64,000 nucleotides of DNA from Colwellia ponticola (GCF_005885605.1 NZ_SZVP01000004.1:181445-245444); one strand, 5' to 3'; numbered from the stretch's first letter, positions 1 to 10,030 are shown. The notes: a model not told the origin generated them from the sequence alone. A program made the numbers and translations.

Positions 1-156
1 CGCGATGGCAACTTTTTAGCCGATGTGTCACCTCGTCGTTACTTTTGTAACCAGTGCCATATAACGCAGCTTGATGCAGAGCCTTTAGTAGAAAACACCT
101 TCACTGATATGCACAGCTTAATGAAAGAAAAAACTGCCACTACAGAGCAACATTAG
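1..156 (+). CDS. napB: NapB, nitrate reductase cytochrome c subunit (3' end only)
   Basis: The reading frame is open from base 1 and gives the last 51 residues of a protein; the start lies outside the window. It holds one CXXCH haem site (CNQCH) in the context [11 protein letters not shown], which is typical of the C-terminal haem of NapB, the periplasmic dihaem electron-transfer partner of the nitrate reductase NapA. The gene ends 8 bases before napC, in the usual napB-napC order. NapB would accept electrons from NapC and pass them to NapA. The short length limits certainty, but motif and neighbour agree. Confidence 0.85.
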   Translation, partial: RDGNFLADVSPRRYFCNQCHITQLDAEPLVENTFTDMHSLMKEKTATTEQH

Positions 157-164
157 GAGCCATC

Positions 165-752
165 ATGAAGAATATATTATTAATAGGGTGGCGAACGCTC
201 ACTAGACCTAGCGGCTACTATAGCTTGGGTGCTTTAGTTATTGGCGGTTTTATTGCCGGTATCATTTTTTGGGGTGGTTTTAACACGGCCTTAGAAGTAA
301 CCAATACTGAAAAATTTTGTATCTCATGCCATGAAATGGAAAATAACGTTTATGAGGAGCTAAAAACTACCATACACTTTACTAACCGTTCAGGCGTAAG
401 AGCAACCTGCCCTGATTGTCATGTACCTCATAACTGGACCGATAAAATAGCCCGTAAGATGAAAGCCTCTAAAGAAGTATGGGGGGCTATTTTTGGCACT
501 ATAAATACTCGAGAGAAGTTTTTAGTACAACGTAAACGCTTAGCCCAACATGAATGGGAGCGCTTAAAAGCCAATGATTCATTAGAATGTCGTAACTGCC
601 ATAATTTCGATTATATGGATTTTACCGAGCAAAGTGAACGTGCTGCTTATCAACACTCAACCGCATTGGCCTCCGGTGAAAAAACCTGTATTGATTGTCA
701 TAAAGGTATTGCTCACGAATTACCTGATATGAAAGGTGTAGAAGGTTGGTAA
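165..752 (+). CDS. napC: NapC/NirT family tetrahaem cytochrome c
   Basis: A 195-residue membrane-anchored cytochrome. One N-terminal transmembrane segment (about residues 18-40) is followed by four CXXCH haem sites at residues 52-56, 82-86, 142-146 and 175-179, the number and spacing of NapC/NirT quinol dehydrogenases. The family takes electrons from membrane quinol and gives them to periplasmic NapB/NapA. The ATG has a good ribosome binding site (AGGAG at 155-159) overlapping the napB stop codon, so the two are co-transcribed. A hairpin terminator follows, so napC is the last gene of the operon. Confidence 0.95.
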   Translation: MKNILLIGWRTLTRPSGYYSLGALVIGGFIAGIIFWGGFNTALEVTNTEKFCISCHEMENNVYEELKTTIHFTNRSGVRATCPDCHVPHNWTDKIARKMKASKEVWGAIFGTINTREKFLVQRKRLAQHEWERLKANDSLECRNCHNFDYMDFTEQSERAAYQHSTALASGEKTCIDCHKGIAHELPDMKGVEGW

Positions 753-785
753 TACTACAACAGTAACTTAGTAATATGCTTTATC

Positions 786-813
786 AAAACCAGTGCTTGT
801 CACTGGTTTTTTT
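786..813 (+). terminator. Rho-independent terminator after napC
   Basis: A perfect 10-bp stem (AAAACCAGTG with CACTGGTTTT), a 5-base loop and a run of T lie 33 bases after the napC stop codon. It ends the nap operon. Confidence 0.85.
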
Positions 814-864
814 ATTACTTGATTAACTATCATACGTTTTGTATTGATAATTAAATACATACTA

Positions 865-1100
865 ATACCAAGTTGATTAAGTTATTTCCCAGTCAGCGAG
901 CATTAAAAGGTTTAGAGGTAAGGCATTGATTGAAAAGAATGGTTATTCAGGAGAATGTGCGTCCTGCATTCTCTAATAAGCTACCTTCGTGTAGCGTCCT
1001 TGTCAAAATCAATAACGCCACATGTAAGCCTTTATCTTTTATTAGCTACTCCCCTTGGGAGCTTGCTCTGTGTTAGGAATAAATTTAATTAAATTGGTAT
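865..1100. repeat. 236-bp imperfect palindromic element (MITE-like)
   Basis: The left end (ATACCAAGTTGATTAAG) is the near reverse complement of the right end (ATACCAATTTAATTAAA read on the minus strand). Inner blocks also pair, for example GGCATTGATTGAAAA with GGCGTTATTGATTTT. No long reading frame lies inside. Form and AT-rich ends suggest a non-autonomous palindromic repeat of the kind scattered between genes in marine Alteromonadales; family membership is inferred. It fills most of the 680-base gap between napC and the next gene; the remainder (1101-1431) is AT-rich with no gene I can support. Confidence 0.55.
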
Positions 1101-1431
1101 AAATTAAAAATAAAGTCAAGCATGAATAAAGGCAAACCTATTAGCAATAAACTTTAACAACCACATTATGAAATTTAATTAGCTATCTGCGACTTAATCA
1201 CCAAATTTAACATCACTATAGTCAATTATACCGTTCATTGTCTGATAACGTATTAGCATTTTTTTATCGAGACCTAATATAAAATCACCTGTAAAAAAAT
1301 TAATAGTAATTATTCGTAATAATTTTATATTTTTTTGTCATTGGATATTGAAAATAGCAACGTTATTACCTATGTTAAGCAATATACATTCTATAATTTT
1401 TATAGCCATTGCATTAAAAGGTAACCCAACC

Positions 1432-1641
1432 ATGGTAAGCGATATAGACGATGACTTTTTAGACGACACCAGTGATAGTGACACTGAAGCTGATGAAAAA
1501 GAGGAGTCAAACGGCAATACTTTAACAGAGAAAAAAATCCAAGAACAAGCACAAAAAAATCTGTTAGCACGTAAGCGTATTGAAGAATTAAGGGAACAAA
1601 AACTACTCAAAAGTTTACTTGATGATAGCGAGGATTGGTAA
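1432..1641 (+). CDS. Small acidic protein, resembles PA3496 family
   Basis: A 69-residue protein. The ATG at 1432 is preferred to the upstream ATG at 1348 because it follows a ribosome-binding-like AAAAGG at 1416-1421 and leaves out a hydrophobic leader that does not fit the rest. The N-terminal third is very acidic (DIDDDFLDD). The C-terminal half is a charged helix with ARKRIEELREQKLLKSLLDD, which recalls the short PA3496-type proteins described as putative envelope-integrity factors. That assignment rests on memory of the ARRRIE...LREEL pattern and is tentative. No signal peptide or membrane segment is seen with this start. Confidence 0.6.
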   Translation: MVSDIDDDFLDDTSDSDTEADEKEESNGNTLTEKKIQEQAQKNLLARKRIEELREQKLLKSLLDDSEDW

Positions 1642-1774
1642 GAAACAGCGAATATAAACATCTTTTCTCATCACGCTAACACTGCCTTTATAGAACCTTG
1701 ATATAACTTTGCAACAAGCTAATTTAAGCATAGAATAACTACCTATTATTAACACTCATTAGCTTGTAATTATT

Positions 1775-2428
1775 ATGACCTTATTTGAAAAACTACGTTG
1801 TCTATTTACTTTTGGCCAAGGCGTCGCCTTACCACTTCCTGAATTATCGAGTGATACTACACCCGCTCAATTATTCGAATTATGGTTTGACGATGCTAAA
1901 AAAGCCGGTATTTTACTGCCCGAAGCAATGTCTGTTAGTAGCTGTAATAGCGATGGGCAACCTAGCTCTCGTATGGTGTTACTTAAAGATTATGATAATG
2001 ATGGTTTTGTATTTTTCACCAACTACACTAGCCGTAAAAGCCAAGAGTTGAGTGAAAATAATAAAGTCGCATTATTATTTCATTGGAACGTATTACAACG
2101 ACAAATTCGTATTGAAGGAACAGTAGAAAAAGTATCTGTACAAGAATCTGCTGATTACTTTCACAGCCGAGACAGAGGTAGCCAAGTGGGTGCTTGGGCA
2201 TCAAAACAAAGTCAAAAGCTTAAGTATGATAATGAATTAAAAGAGCAGATGAGCCATTATCAAGAGAAATATTCGGAAGGCGAAGTGCCACACCCTGAGT
2301 TTTGGGGGGGGTGGCGCATTAAACCTCATGCAATAGAGTTTTGGCAAGGGCGTGCTAACCGCTTACATGATCGTTTATGTTTTGAAAAAGATGGTAACAA
2401 GTGGCTTAATTATAAGTTAAACCCTTAA
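1775..2428 (+). CDS. pdxH: Pyridoxamine 5'-phosphate oxidase
   Basis: A 217-residue FMN-dependent oxidase that converts pyridoxine or pyridoxamine 5'-phosphate to pyridoxal 5'-phosphate, the last step of vitamin B6 supply and salvage in the cytoplasm. Family signatures are present in order: SSRMVLLKDYD (FMN and substrate binding), FFTNYTSRKSQEL, a QIRIEGTVEKV strand, the RGSQVGAWASKQS loop, and the C-terminal FWQGRANRLHDR substrate-binding motif. Length matches the family (about 215 residues). It stands alone, convergent with the M48 gene. The extreme C terminus reads KLNP where many homologues have RLAP, a mild change. Confidence 0.96.
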   Translation: MTLFEKLRCLFTFGQGVALPLPELSSDTTPAQLFELWFDDAKKAGILLPEAMSVSSCNSDGQPSSRMVLLKDYDNDGFVFFTNYTSRKSQELSENNKVALLFHWNVLQRQIRIEGTVEKVSVQESADYFHSRDRGSQVGAWASKQSQKLKYDNELKEQMSHYQEKYSEGEVPHPEFWGGWRIKPHAIEFWQGRANRLHDRLCFEKDGNKWLNYKLNP

Positions 2429-2495
2429 GACATAAAATATTTTTACGTGGTAAGGGAGTATAGTTAAGTTATAGTAAGTCGGGTTTAGTCACTCA

Positions 2496-3311
2496 TTATG
2501 CCTTAGGTACTGGAATTACCTGAGGCTTTTGACAGTTAGGTCTATTGCCTGCTTGATAGTATTTCATTGAACTAGTTAAGTGTTTCGTTAACTGTTTAAT
2601 ACGTGTTTCATTTGATGGGTGAGTCGACATAAACTCTGCTGGCGCCCCATCACTTAATTTAGCCATATTTTGCCAAAGTTTAATGCTTGCACTTGGATCA
2701 AAACCTGAACGAGCCATCAGATCTTGACCAACAATATCAGCTTCACTCTCATGAGCTCGACCATAAGGCATTATTACACCATATTGTAAGCCAATTCCTA
2801 GCCCTGCCATCCACAGACCTTTATTTTCGATGTCTGTAAAACCAACTGCTGCGGTTGCTGCAGCCATACCTATGTTCTGTAATTTATTTGCTGATAAACG
2901 CTCATTAGAGTGATGTTCAATGACGTGACCTACTTCATGACCAATAATAGCGCCCAATTGATCTTGATTTTCAGTGACGCTTAAAATGCCGGTATAAACA
3001 CCTATTTTACCACCTGGCAAAGCAAAAGCATTGACTTGCGCAGAATCAAAAACAACGACTTCCCAATCACCTTGATGCACCGATTTAGCAACATTTTTAG
3101 TAATGGCGCTAGCAACACATTGAACAAAGTCATTAGTGGCTTTATCGGCACTCATTGGCGTGTTTTTTTTCATATCGTCAAACGAAGCTGCCCCCATAGT
3201 ATCCAGCTCGGTATCTGAAAATAACATCACTTGCTTTCGTCCCGTACTTGAGCTTGAACAAGCGCTAAGGGCTATCAACACGCTAAGCATAATAAGCGTA
3301 CGTTTCATCAT
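2496..3311 (-). CDS. M48 family lipoprotein metalloprotease
   Basis: A 271-residue zinc peptidase. The N terminus is a lipoprotein signal peptide with a lipobox (LSAC, Cys18), so the enzyme is probably anchored in the envelope. The M48 zinc motif HEVGH is at residues 125-129, with the third ligand in the later ESEAD segment. A Gly-rich helix region and an MSTHPSNETRIKQL segment follow, as in LoiP/YggG-type proteases. Related proteins act in periplasmic quality control; the substrate here is unknown. It sits between pdxH (convergent) and oadB and has its own promoter region after the oadB terminator. Confidence 0.9.
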   Translation of the reverse strand: MMKRTLIMLSVLIALSACSSSSTGRKQVMLFSDTELDTMGAASFDDMKKNTPMSADKATNDFVQCVASAITKNVAKSVHQGDWEVVVFDSAQVNAFALPGGKIGVYTGILSVTENQDQLGAIIGHEVGHVIEHHSNERLSANKLQNIGMAAATAAVGFTDIENKGLWMAGLGIGLQYGVIMPYGRAHESEADIVGQDLMARSGFDPSASIKLWQNMAKLSDGAPAEFMSTHPSNETRIKQLTKHLTSSMKYYQAGNRPNCQKPQVIPVPKA

Positions 3312-3414
3312 TGGACATCATCCTTCAATTGTTAAATTTTTTTGTTATGGCTATTAATATATCAGCTAGCAATGTTTTTAGTCTATTTTTACTTTTTAAC
3401 ATAAAACTCTGCAT

Positions 3415-3442
3415 AAAAAAACCGAGCCAGGCTCGGTTTTTT
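3415..3442 (-). terminator. Terminator of the oadGAB operon
   Basis: An A-rich/T-rich flanked GC hairpin (AAAACCGAG...CTCGGTTTT) lies 44 bases beyond the oadB stop on the minus strand. The A and T runs on both sides could let it work in either direction. Confidence 0.85.
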
Positions 3443-3485
3443 ATCATCACACACATTCAAAAAGTCGCTATAAAGCTAATAAGTG

Positions 3486-4619
3486 CTAGCCACCAACTAA
3501 GGCTAATAAAATACCCGCAGCGACAGCAGAGCCAAGAACACCTGCAACGTTAGGTCCCATGGCATGCATCAACAAGAAGTTATGTGGATTTGCTTCTAAG
3601 CCGACTTTATTAGCAACTCGCGCCGCCATTGGCACAGCTGAAACGCCTGCAGCACCAATAAGTGGATTAATTTGCTCGTTAGATAGCTTATTCATGGTTT
3701 TAGCCATCAGCACCCCTGACGCAGTACCGATTGAAAACGCGACAGCACCTAGCGCTAAAATACCTAAGGTCTCTACATTTAAAAAAGCTTCTGAACTAAG
3801 CTTAGAGCCAACCCCTAACCCTAAGAAAATAGTAGTAATGTTAATTAGCTCATTTTGAGCAGTTGTGCTTAATCGATCAACAACACCTGACTCTCGCATT
3901 AAGTTACCTAAACAGAACATACCCACAAGTGGCGTAGCGGAAGGTAAAAAGAAAATAGTCATCATTAATACACCAAGCGGGAAAATAACTTTCTCGATTT
4001 TAGTTACAGGACGTAACTGTGCCATTTCTATTTTACGTTCATCTTCGGTGGTTAACGCTCTCATTATTGGCGGTTGAATAATTGGTACTAAAGCCATATA
4101 AGAGTAAGCTGCTACCGCAATAGCGCCCAGTAATTCAGGTGCGAGTTTTGAAGCAAGAAATATAGCCGTTGGACCATCAGCGCCACCAATAATGGCAATC
4201 GCTGAAGCGTCTTTAAGGGTAAACTCAATGCCAGGAACATAATTCAAGGCAATAGCGCCAAATAAGGTAGCAAAGATACCAAACTGTGCTGCAGCACCTA
4301 AAAGTAATGTTTTAGGGTTAGCAATAAGGGCACTAAAATCGGTCATCGCACCAACACCCATAAAGATAATGAGTGGAAATATACCGGTATCAATACCTGC
4401 ATAGTAGATATAGTGTAATAAGCCGCCCACTTCTGAAAAGCCTGCCGCAGGGATATTGGTTAAAATGGCGCCAAAGCCCATGGGTAATAACAGTAATGGT
4501 TCAAATTTTCTTGCAATAGAAAGATAAAGTAAACCACAGCCTACTAGCATCATTATCACCTGACCTAGCTCAAAGTTTGCTAGGCCGGTTGATAACCATA
4601 AAGTATTTAATGAATCCAT
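3486..4619 (-). CDS. oadB: Oxaloacetate decarboxylase beta subunit (Na+ pump)
   Basis: A 377-residue integral membrane protein with about nine to eleven hydrophobic segments. It carries the hallmark [10 protein letters not shown] motif, which includes the conserved Asp involved in sodium translocation, and the C-terminal [14 protein letters not shown] segment typical of the beta subunits of sodium-translocating decarboxylases. It decarboxylates carboxybiotin and exports Na+. It begins 12 bases after oadA and is the last gene of oadGAB. The length (377) is shorter than the roughly 430 residues of some homologues, which carry extra N-terminal sequence, but all key regions are present. Confidence 0.95.
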   Translation of the reverse strand: MDSLNTLWLSTGLANFELGQVIMMLVGCGLLYLSIARKFEPLLLLPMGFGAILTNIPAAGFSEVGGLLHYIYYAGIDTGIFPLIIFMGVGAMTDFSALIANPKTLLLGAAAQFGIFATLFGAIALNYVPGIEFTLKDASAIAIIGGADGPTAIFLASKLAPELLGAIAVAAYSYMALVPIIQPPIMRALTTEDERKIEMAQLRPVTKIEKVIFPLGVLMMTIFFLPSATPLVGMFCLGNLMRESGVVDRLSTTAQNELINITTIFLGLGVGSKLSSEAFLNVETLGILALGAVAFSIGTASGVLMAKTMNKLSNEQINPLIGAAGVSAVPMAARVANKVGLEANPHNFLLMHAMGPNVAGVLGSAVAAGILLALVGG

Positions 4620-4631
4620 AATGGCCTCTAT

Positions 4632-6428
4632 CTATGAGAAACTAAGTAATGCATCACCAACGGCAACTGAGTCACCTTCTCTGGTGAATAAAGAGACGAT
4701 TTCGCCTGAAGAAACAGCACGTATTTCAGTTTCCATTTTCATTGCTTCCATAATAAGAACAACATCGCCTGCAGCTACCTGGTCGCCTTCATTAACTAAT
4801 ACTTTAAAAATATTACCCGCCAGTGGCGCATTTAATGTTTCTTCTGTTGTGCTAGCTGCTGACTTTTGAGCCGTATTATCAGTGGCCGCTGTTATACCTT
4901 CAATAGAGCCTCCTGGTGCGACAACGACATCGAAAACCTGACCATCAACACTTACTGCATAGTTTTCTTTAGCACCGTTTTGCGCTGATGTAACTGCCGG
5001 TTTATTGGTTTTAGCCCCCTGATTATCACTAGCGCTTTCTTTTGTTGGAATTGGCTCAAACGCCTCACAATTATGACGGTTTTCTAAAAATTTCAACCCT
5101 ATTTGTGGGAATAAAGCATACGTTAATACATCATCAATACTGTCATCAGCTAAGGTGATATTTTTTTCATTTGCTAAAACCTGTAGCTCTTCAGATAATT
5201 TATCGACTTCAGGGTCTAATAGATCAGCTGGACGGCAAGTAATAACCTCTTTACCATCTAAAACACGTAACTGCAATTCACTATCAACTGGTGCTGGAGT
5301 AGCGCCATATTCGCCTTTTAATACGCCAGCAGTTTCTTTAGTGATCGACTTATAACGTTCACCGGTTAATATGTTAAGTACCGCCTGAGTACCAACTATT
5401 TGCGATGTTGGCGTTACCAAAGGTATATAACCTAAATCTTTACGCACTTTAGGAATTTCAGTTAGCACATCATCAAATCTATCTGAGGCGCCCTGCTCTT
5501 TTAGTTGATTTTCCATATTGGTTAGCATGCCACCAGGAACTTGCGCCGTTAAAATACGTGCATCAACGCCTTTTAAGCTACCTTCAAATTGGGCATATTT
5601 TTGTCTTACATCTCGAAAATATGCGGCAACTTCCGCCATTTTTTCAACATTAAGGCCTGAATCACGTACAGTACCCTCAACAATAGCAGCAATGGTTTCC
5701 GTGGGTGAATGACCATAAGTCATACTCATTGAAGAAATGGCCGTGTCTATCACGTCAACATCGCTATCAATAGCTTTCATTTGAGTCGCAAGGCTCAAAC
5801 CCGTCGTAGCATGACAATGTAGCGCAATAGGTAACGCAACGGTTTCTTTGAGTCGACTAATTAACTCTGCCGCATCATAAGGTTTTAATAAACCAGACAT
5901 ATCCTTAATACAAAGCGAATGTGCACCCATATCTTCAAGTTGTTTAGCCATAGTTAACCAACCTTCTAGCGTATGAACAGGGCTTTCGGTATAACTTAAT
6001 GTACCTTGTGCATGTGCGCCTACTTTAACCGCAGCTTTAATTGATGTTCTTAAGTTTCTAACATCGTTCATCGCATCAAAAATTCTAAAAACATCAATAC
6101 CGTTGATATGAGCACGCTCAACAAACTTTTCTACAACATCATCAGCATAGTGGCGGTAGCCTAAAATATTTTGACCACGAAATAACATTTGTTGCTTAGT
6201 TTTAGGCATCGCTTTTTTAAGTGCACGAATACGCTCCCACGGGTCTTCACCCAAGTAACGAATGCATGAATCAAACGTTGCACCACCCCAGGATTCGATA
6301 GACCAATATCCTACATCGTCTAACGTAGCTGCAATAGGCAGCATGTCGGCTAAACGAAGCCTAGTGGCTAGAATTGACTGATGTCCATCTCTTAAAACAA
6401 CTTCGGTGATACCTAATGGCTTACTCAT
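4632..6428 (-). CDS. oadA: Oxaloacetate decarboxylase alpha subunit
   Basis: A 598-residue biotin enzyme. Residues 1-270 form the carboxyltransferase TIM barrel (VVLRDGHQS at the start, then [11 protein letters not shown] and the metal-binding LHCHATTG segment). A PYC/OADA helical domain follows, then a Ala/Pro/Thr-rich linker, and a C-terminal biotinyl domain with EAMKMETE, where Lys564 is the biotinylation site. It transfers CO2 from oxaloacetate to biotin, feeding the OadB sodium pump. It is the middle gene of oadGAB, 66 bases after oadG. Confidence 0.96.
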   Translation of the reverse strand: MSKPLGITEVVLRDGHQSILATRLRLADMLPIAATLDDVGYWSIESWGGATFDSCIRYLGEDPWERIRALKKAMPKTKQQMLFRGQNILGYRHYADDVVEKFVERAHINGIDVFRIFDAMNDVRNLRTSIKAAVKVGAHAQGTLSYTESPVHTLEGWLTMAKQLEDMGAHSLCIKDMSGLLKPYDAAELISRLKETVALPIALHCHATTGLSLATQMKAIDSDVDVIDTAISSMSMTYGHSPTETIAAIVEGTVRDSGLNVEKMAEVAAYFRDVRQKYAQFEGSLKGVDARILTAQVPGGMLTNMENQLKEQGASDRFDDVLTEIPKVRKDLGYIPLVTPTSQIVGTQAVLNILTGERYKSITKETAGVLKGEYGATPAPVDSELQLRVLDGKEVITCRPADLLDPEVDKLSEELQVLANEKNITLADDSIDDVLTYALFPQIGLKFLENRHNCEAFEPIPTKESASDNQGAKTNKPAVTSAQNGAKENYAVSVDGQVFDVVVAPGGSIEGITAATDNTAQKSAASTTEETLNAPLAGNIFKVLVNEGDQVAAGDVVLIMEAMKMETEIRAVSSGEIVSLFTREGDSVAVGDALLSFS

Positions 6429-6494
6429 GTTTATGCCCTTTTATCTAATTTTTAATGATGATTATTAAGAAGAGTTGCAAGTATGTTTACGTTA

Positions 6495-6770
6495 TTACGT
6501 TTGTCCGTGTTCCGTTCGATAACGCTTTATTGCGCCACCAATTGCCGCAACAACTTGAGGGGAAATATCCCCACTGTTTGCGTTAGCACTCTTATTCTTT
6601 TTATTAATGCGAGTGGTCGGGGTCACGATAGGATCTGGAAACCTTATCGCGAGTCTTGCCAACACCGTATTAATAAAAAAAATTAGAATACCTAAAAATG
6701 CAAACACAAATACCATTCCCGCTAACATGAGTGTTCCAGCTTCTATAAAGTGCTGCTGCATATTGTCCAT
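6495..6770 (-). CDS. oadG: Oxaloacetate decarboxylase gamma subunit
   Basis: A 91-residue protein with one N-terminal transmembrane helix (about residues 13-35) followed by a polar cytoplasmic tail, the layout of OadG. The tail contains ISPQVVAAIGGAIKRYR, which matches the conserved end of the family (PEVVAAISAAI-like). OadG holds the alpha and beta subunits together at the membrane. It is the first gene of the operon, and its promoter should lie in the AT-rich 6771-7000 region. Confidence 0.92.
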   Translation of the reverse strand: MDNMQQHFIEAGTLMLAGMVFVFAFLGILIFFINTVLARLAIRFPDPIVTPTTRINKKNKSANANSGDISPQVVAAIGGAIKRYRTEHGQT

Positions 6771-7327
6771 TTTTATTCTCGTTTAAAAAACTTACAATTA
6801 GAATAATCACTCCACCAACAAGATTGCAAACAGTTTTATTCAAATTCATAAAAATAATTTAAGTCAACCCTAGAAACGACTAATATTCAGCAATAAAAGT
6901 GATATATCGAGACAATTTTGCATACTTTAAATATTGTATACATTATCAAAACCATGAATGTAGAGTATTCTTAGAGAGTAATCTACTATTTTATACAATA
7001 TACACAACCACAAAGTTCATTCATAAAAAGTGAATATATATACAAAAAAAGGGAATATTAGAGGTAATTAAGTGAGTGTTCTAACAAAAAAGAGGGACTA
7101 CCGACATAACTTTTGATGGTCGACAATATGATAAAAAATCAATAATACCGAGTAATAATATCAGTAGCGATAAACCCAATTGAAGCGTTACAAGTAAAAG
7201 ATAACTGAGATATTGACTCTCTACTTACCCTTTTACCTGCGGTTATCTGATTATCAAACGGTACAGTACTTTATAAGGTTTATTTTACTTATTTGAATTG
7301 TCAGTCTGTAAACATCGCGCAAAGCTA
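6771..7327. other. Intergenic region upstream of oadG; no gene seen
   Basis: About 550 bases, very AT-rich. It must hold the oadG promoter and the 3' end of the MFS transcript. I see no convincing reading frame, RNA gene or strong terminator. Confidence 0.5.
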
Positions 7328-9409
7328 CTATAACGGTTTATCGTCAATAGAAGAGCTTAATTCTGTGCTATTAATATCGTCCGACTCTTGTAATATTTCT
7401 AGCATATCTGATGCAACTTCAGGAAAAGAGTCGACAAATGTACTGGCAATATCGACGGCATGCTCAGGGATATTTTCAACAATGTGATTAACATAGTTAG
7501 TTGCCGCATGCTCGATATTTTCTAACGCGTCCTCTGCAGAAGTTTGTTCACTTTCACTATCAATCAAGTGTTGTACATAAGCTTCGGCAACATCATTGGA
7601 TGATTCAGGTAATGACTCAGAAACGGTTAAAGCAAGCTCTGCTGACTGGGTTGGAGCAACGTCGGTTAAGCGATTATAAAGCTCTGTTGCGGTATTTTCT
7701 GACGCCGCTGCGACTCTATCAATAGCTCGCATTGAATCTAAAGAATCTGAAAAGTTAGTCATGTATTCTTCTGTCATTTCTAATAGTTCGTCAGGATATT
7801 CTTGTGCCATATTTTCAGCCGCTAATTCCATCACATCAATGCCGTTATCTGGCATTGCATTAGCAATCGCAACCACAATATTAGTAAATTGGTCGGGATA
7901 CTCTGATGTGATCCAATCAACCAATTTCTCTGCTTGCTCAGGAGAAGCATTAGTCAGTGCTTGTGCAATATGAATACTCATTTGCGGCGCTGCAGAGGTT
8001 ATTGCTCCATATAATTTACCTATGTCTATTGCCTCTATGGTACTTAGTGCCGCTGCTAAGTTTGAAGCATTTTCAGGATCTCTAAGTACTAGCGCTTTAA
8101 CCATATTAACAGCCGCTGATGGATTTTTACTAGCAAGATTAATAGCAACTTCTACTTCGGGCGTTGCTTCAAATTGTGCTTCGACATAGTGTATACGAGG
8201 ATCCAATTCTGAGACTACACCACTGGGTGTTTGCATAATAAAATTTTCTTGTTCTTCAAGAGGTAAAGCTTGTCTTAGCTTCATACGAATACTGATAAAA
8301 ATTAACAGTGTTAACGCGACCATATTCATAAAGCCAAACAAAGCGCTGCTACCGAACACATCCATTGCCATAGAAGCAAGATAAGGCCCTAAAATACTAC
8401 CTACTGCATAGATCAATAATAATGAACTCATTGCTGACAATATTTGTTCTTTTAACACTTTATCAAACGTTTCAGACATGCTCATAGGGTAAAGGCAAGC
8501 AACCAAACCCGTTATAAGCGCAATAACCAATAAGGTAAGTTTGAACATGTCATTAGCGATAAGTAGGGGAACAAATAAGCACAATATAATCAGCGTTGCG
8601 ACCATACAAAACATAACTTTTCGACGGTCAAAATGATCAGATAAGTAAGCAATTGGGAATTGTAATATAATTGCGCCAGAGATAGCTGTACCCATGAATA
8701 TTGATAAATCTAACCCAACAATGCCATTGGTACTGGCAAAAATAGGTAACATATTAATTAAACCAGCATATAAAACCCCGCAATAAAAGCAACTTACCAC
8801 GCCTAAAGGAGACAGTTTAAAAACGGTCAGTAAAGACATCGATTGACTATCTTCTATTTGTGGACCTTTTTGGTTGCTAATAACGATAGGAGTAATAGAC
8901 AAGCTAAATAAAATACCGCAGATAACAAATAGAGTAATATCATTAATTGGCGCGACATTTAATAAAAATTGACCGGAAAATAGTGCTGTCATTATCATCA
9001 TTTGATTAATAGAGAGTATGCGACCTCTATTTTTTTCAGTGGCGCTATGACTTAACCAGCTATCGAGTGTGGCATTAGTACAAACAATGCAAAACCCCGT
9101 TATCACCCTCATACAGGCAAGCATTAAGGGCTCTGGGTAGAGACCCGAAAGTAAAATAGCAACTGAGGTTAAGCTACCGCACATGGCGAAGATTCTTATA
9201 TGCCCCACCCGTTGTAACAAGAGCCGGCTATAATAGGCACCCAACAAAAAACCCACAGATAGCATAGACAGCACTAAGCCGATATGACTCATGCTCATGC
9301 CATCACTCTGCATGCGTACCGGTAATAAAATATTGCTCAAGCCATAACCGAGCATTAACAAAAATCCACTTATTAATAATAGAATAAACGGTTTGAGGGT
9401 CATTATCAC
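7328..9409 (-). CDS. MFS transporter with long C-terminal helical-repeat tail
   Basis: A 693-residue protein. Residues 1 to about 388 form a 12-helix major facilitator (MFS) permease of the YcaD/sugar-efflux type, with GAYYSRLLLQRVGHIR after helix 2 and YLSDHFDRRKVM between helices 8 and 9. From about residue 400 on there is a soluble, strongly acidic tail of about 290 residues built from degenerate helical repeats with a recurring Pro-x-x-A pattern (NPSAAVNMV, SPEQAEKLV, YPDQFTNIV, IPEHAVDIA). MFS permeases normally stop near 400 residues. Substrate unknown; the tail is presumably cytoplasmic because MFS C termini are. Confidence 0.85.
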   Translation of the reverse strand: MIMTLKPFILLLISGFLLMLGYGLSNILLPVRMQSDGMSMSHIGLVLSMLSVGFLLGAYYSRLLLQRVGHIRIFAMCGSLTSVAILLSGLYPEPLMLACMRVITGFCIVCTNATLDSWLSHSATEKNRGRILSINQMMIMTALFSGQFLLNVAPINDITLFVICGILFSLSITPIVISNQKGPQIEDSQSMSLLTVFKLSPLGVVSCFYCGVLYAGLINMLPIFASTNGIVGLDLSIFMGTAISGAIILQFPIAYLSDHFDRRKVMFCMVATLIILCLFVPLLIANDMFKLTLLVIALITGLVACLYPMSMSETFDKVLKEQILSAMSSLLLIYAVGSILGPYLASMAMDVFGSSALFGFMNMVALTLLIFISIRMKLRQALPLEEQENFIMQTPSGVVSELDPRIHYVEAQFEATPEVEVAINLASKNPSAAVNMVKALVLRDPENASNLAAALSTIEAIDIGKLYGAITSAAPQMSIHIAQALTNASPEQAEKLVDWITSEYPDQFTNIVVAIANAMPDNGIDVMELAAENMAQEYPDELLEMTEEYMTNFSDSLDSMRAIDRVAAASENTATELYNRLTDVAPTQSAELALTVSESLPESSNDVAEAYVQHLIDSESEQTSAEDALENIEHAATNYVNHIVENIPEHAVDIASTFVDSFPEVASDMLEILQESDDINSTELSSSIDDKPL

Positions 9410-9499
9410 AATAAATTCTCTTATCTATTAAGTGGATAGCTATGTTGTTTAGCATAATCCCGATGGTGCAGACAATATCTTAACAAGTGTCTTCAAACG

Positions 9500-9600
9500 A
9501 AAAAAGCCCCAGCTAAAAGATAGGACTCTAACTGTGCTGGTTTCGACAGTAATCGACCCCTTTGCTTGAACAGCGCTTGGTTCATTCTGCTGCGAACTGA
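9500..9600. repeat. Decayed copy of the tRNA-array unit
   Basis: This stretch aligns base by base with the array units to its right: the remnant of the AAAAAAGCCCC terminator, then a mutated tRNA 3' end (GTGCTGGTTTCGACAG), then the block CTTTGCTTGAACAGCGCTTG, which is intact. A perfect 10-bp hairpin (9621-9643) follows. It is the oldest and most damaged unit of the array. Confidence 0.6.
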
Positions 9601-9649
9601 CGACAACATACTCTCTAATAAGCGTTTAGCATTGCTAAACGCTAAAACG

Positions 9650-9681
9650 AAAAAAGCCCCACCTAAAAGGTGAGGCTTTTT
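9650..9681 (-). terminator. tRNA array terminator 1
   Basis: Stem of about 13 bp with one mismatch (AAGCCCCACC / GGTGAGGCTT), flanked by A and T runs. It lies downstream of the last tRNA-Arg on the minus strand and should end the array transcript. Confidence 0.8.
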
Positions 9682-9685
9682 AATG

Positions 9686-9750
9686 TGGTGGGCGCGGCAG
9701 GTATTGAACCCTTTGCTTGAACAGCGCTTGGTTCGTTTGCTACGGACTAC
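9686..9750 (-). pseudogene. tRNA-Arg 3'-end fragment fused to foreign sequence (copy 1)
   Basis: The first 16 bases (TGGTGGGCGCGGCAGG on the plus strand) equal the CCA end, acceptor stem and start of the T arm of the neighbouring tRNA-Arg. After that the sequence departs (TATTGAACCCTTTGCTTGAA), so no cloverleaf can form. It lies between the terminator and the intact tRNA. Confidence 0.6.
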
Positions 9751-9788
9751 CTAATACATTATTTTTCAATTGTTCAATTTTTCAAATG

Positions 9789-9865
9789 TGGTGGGCGCGG
9801 CAGGAGTCGAACCTGCGACCGCCTGGTTCGTAGCCAGGTACTCTATCCAGCTGAGCTACGCGCCC
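9789..9865 (-). tRNA. tRNA-Arg(ACG), copy 1
   Basis: A 77-base cloverleaf with encoded CCA. Acceptor GGGCGCG, D arm GCTCAGCTGGATAGAGT, anticodon loop CTACGAA (anticodon ACG) on the stem CCTGG/CCAGG, and T arm with GGTTCGACTCC. ACG is modified to ICG and reads CGU, CGC and CGA. It is the promoter-distal gene of the array. Confidence 0.97.
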
Positions 9866-10030
9866 ACATAGAAATTATTTATCCAGCCTTAACTTAAGCT
9901 GCCTTCATTATTTAATCACTCGAAGAAAGTACCTTTACTAACAATGCTACCAATAAATCAGTAGTTACTATGATTAAAATTATCTTTAAGTCTTCTTTAA
10001 AAAGATATATATCACTATTTGCTAATAAAG

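Noticed and set aside
1338..1661. A 107-codon minus-strand frame
   Set aside because: It is the shadow of the small acidic protein gene on the plus strand, Ser/Phe-rich as antisense frames tend to be.
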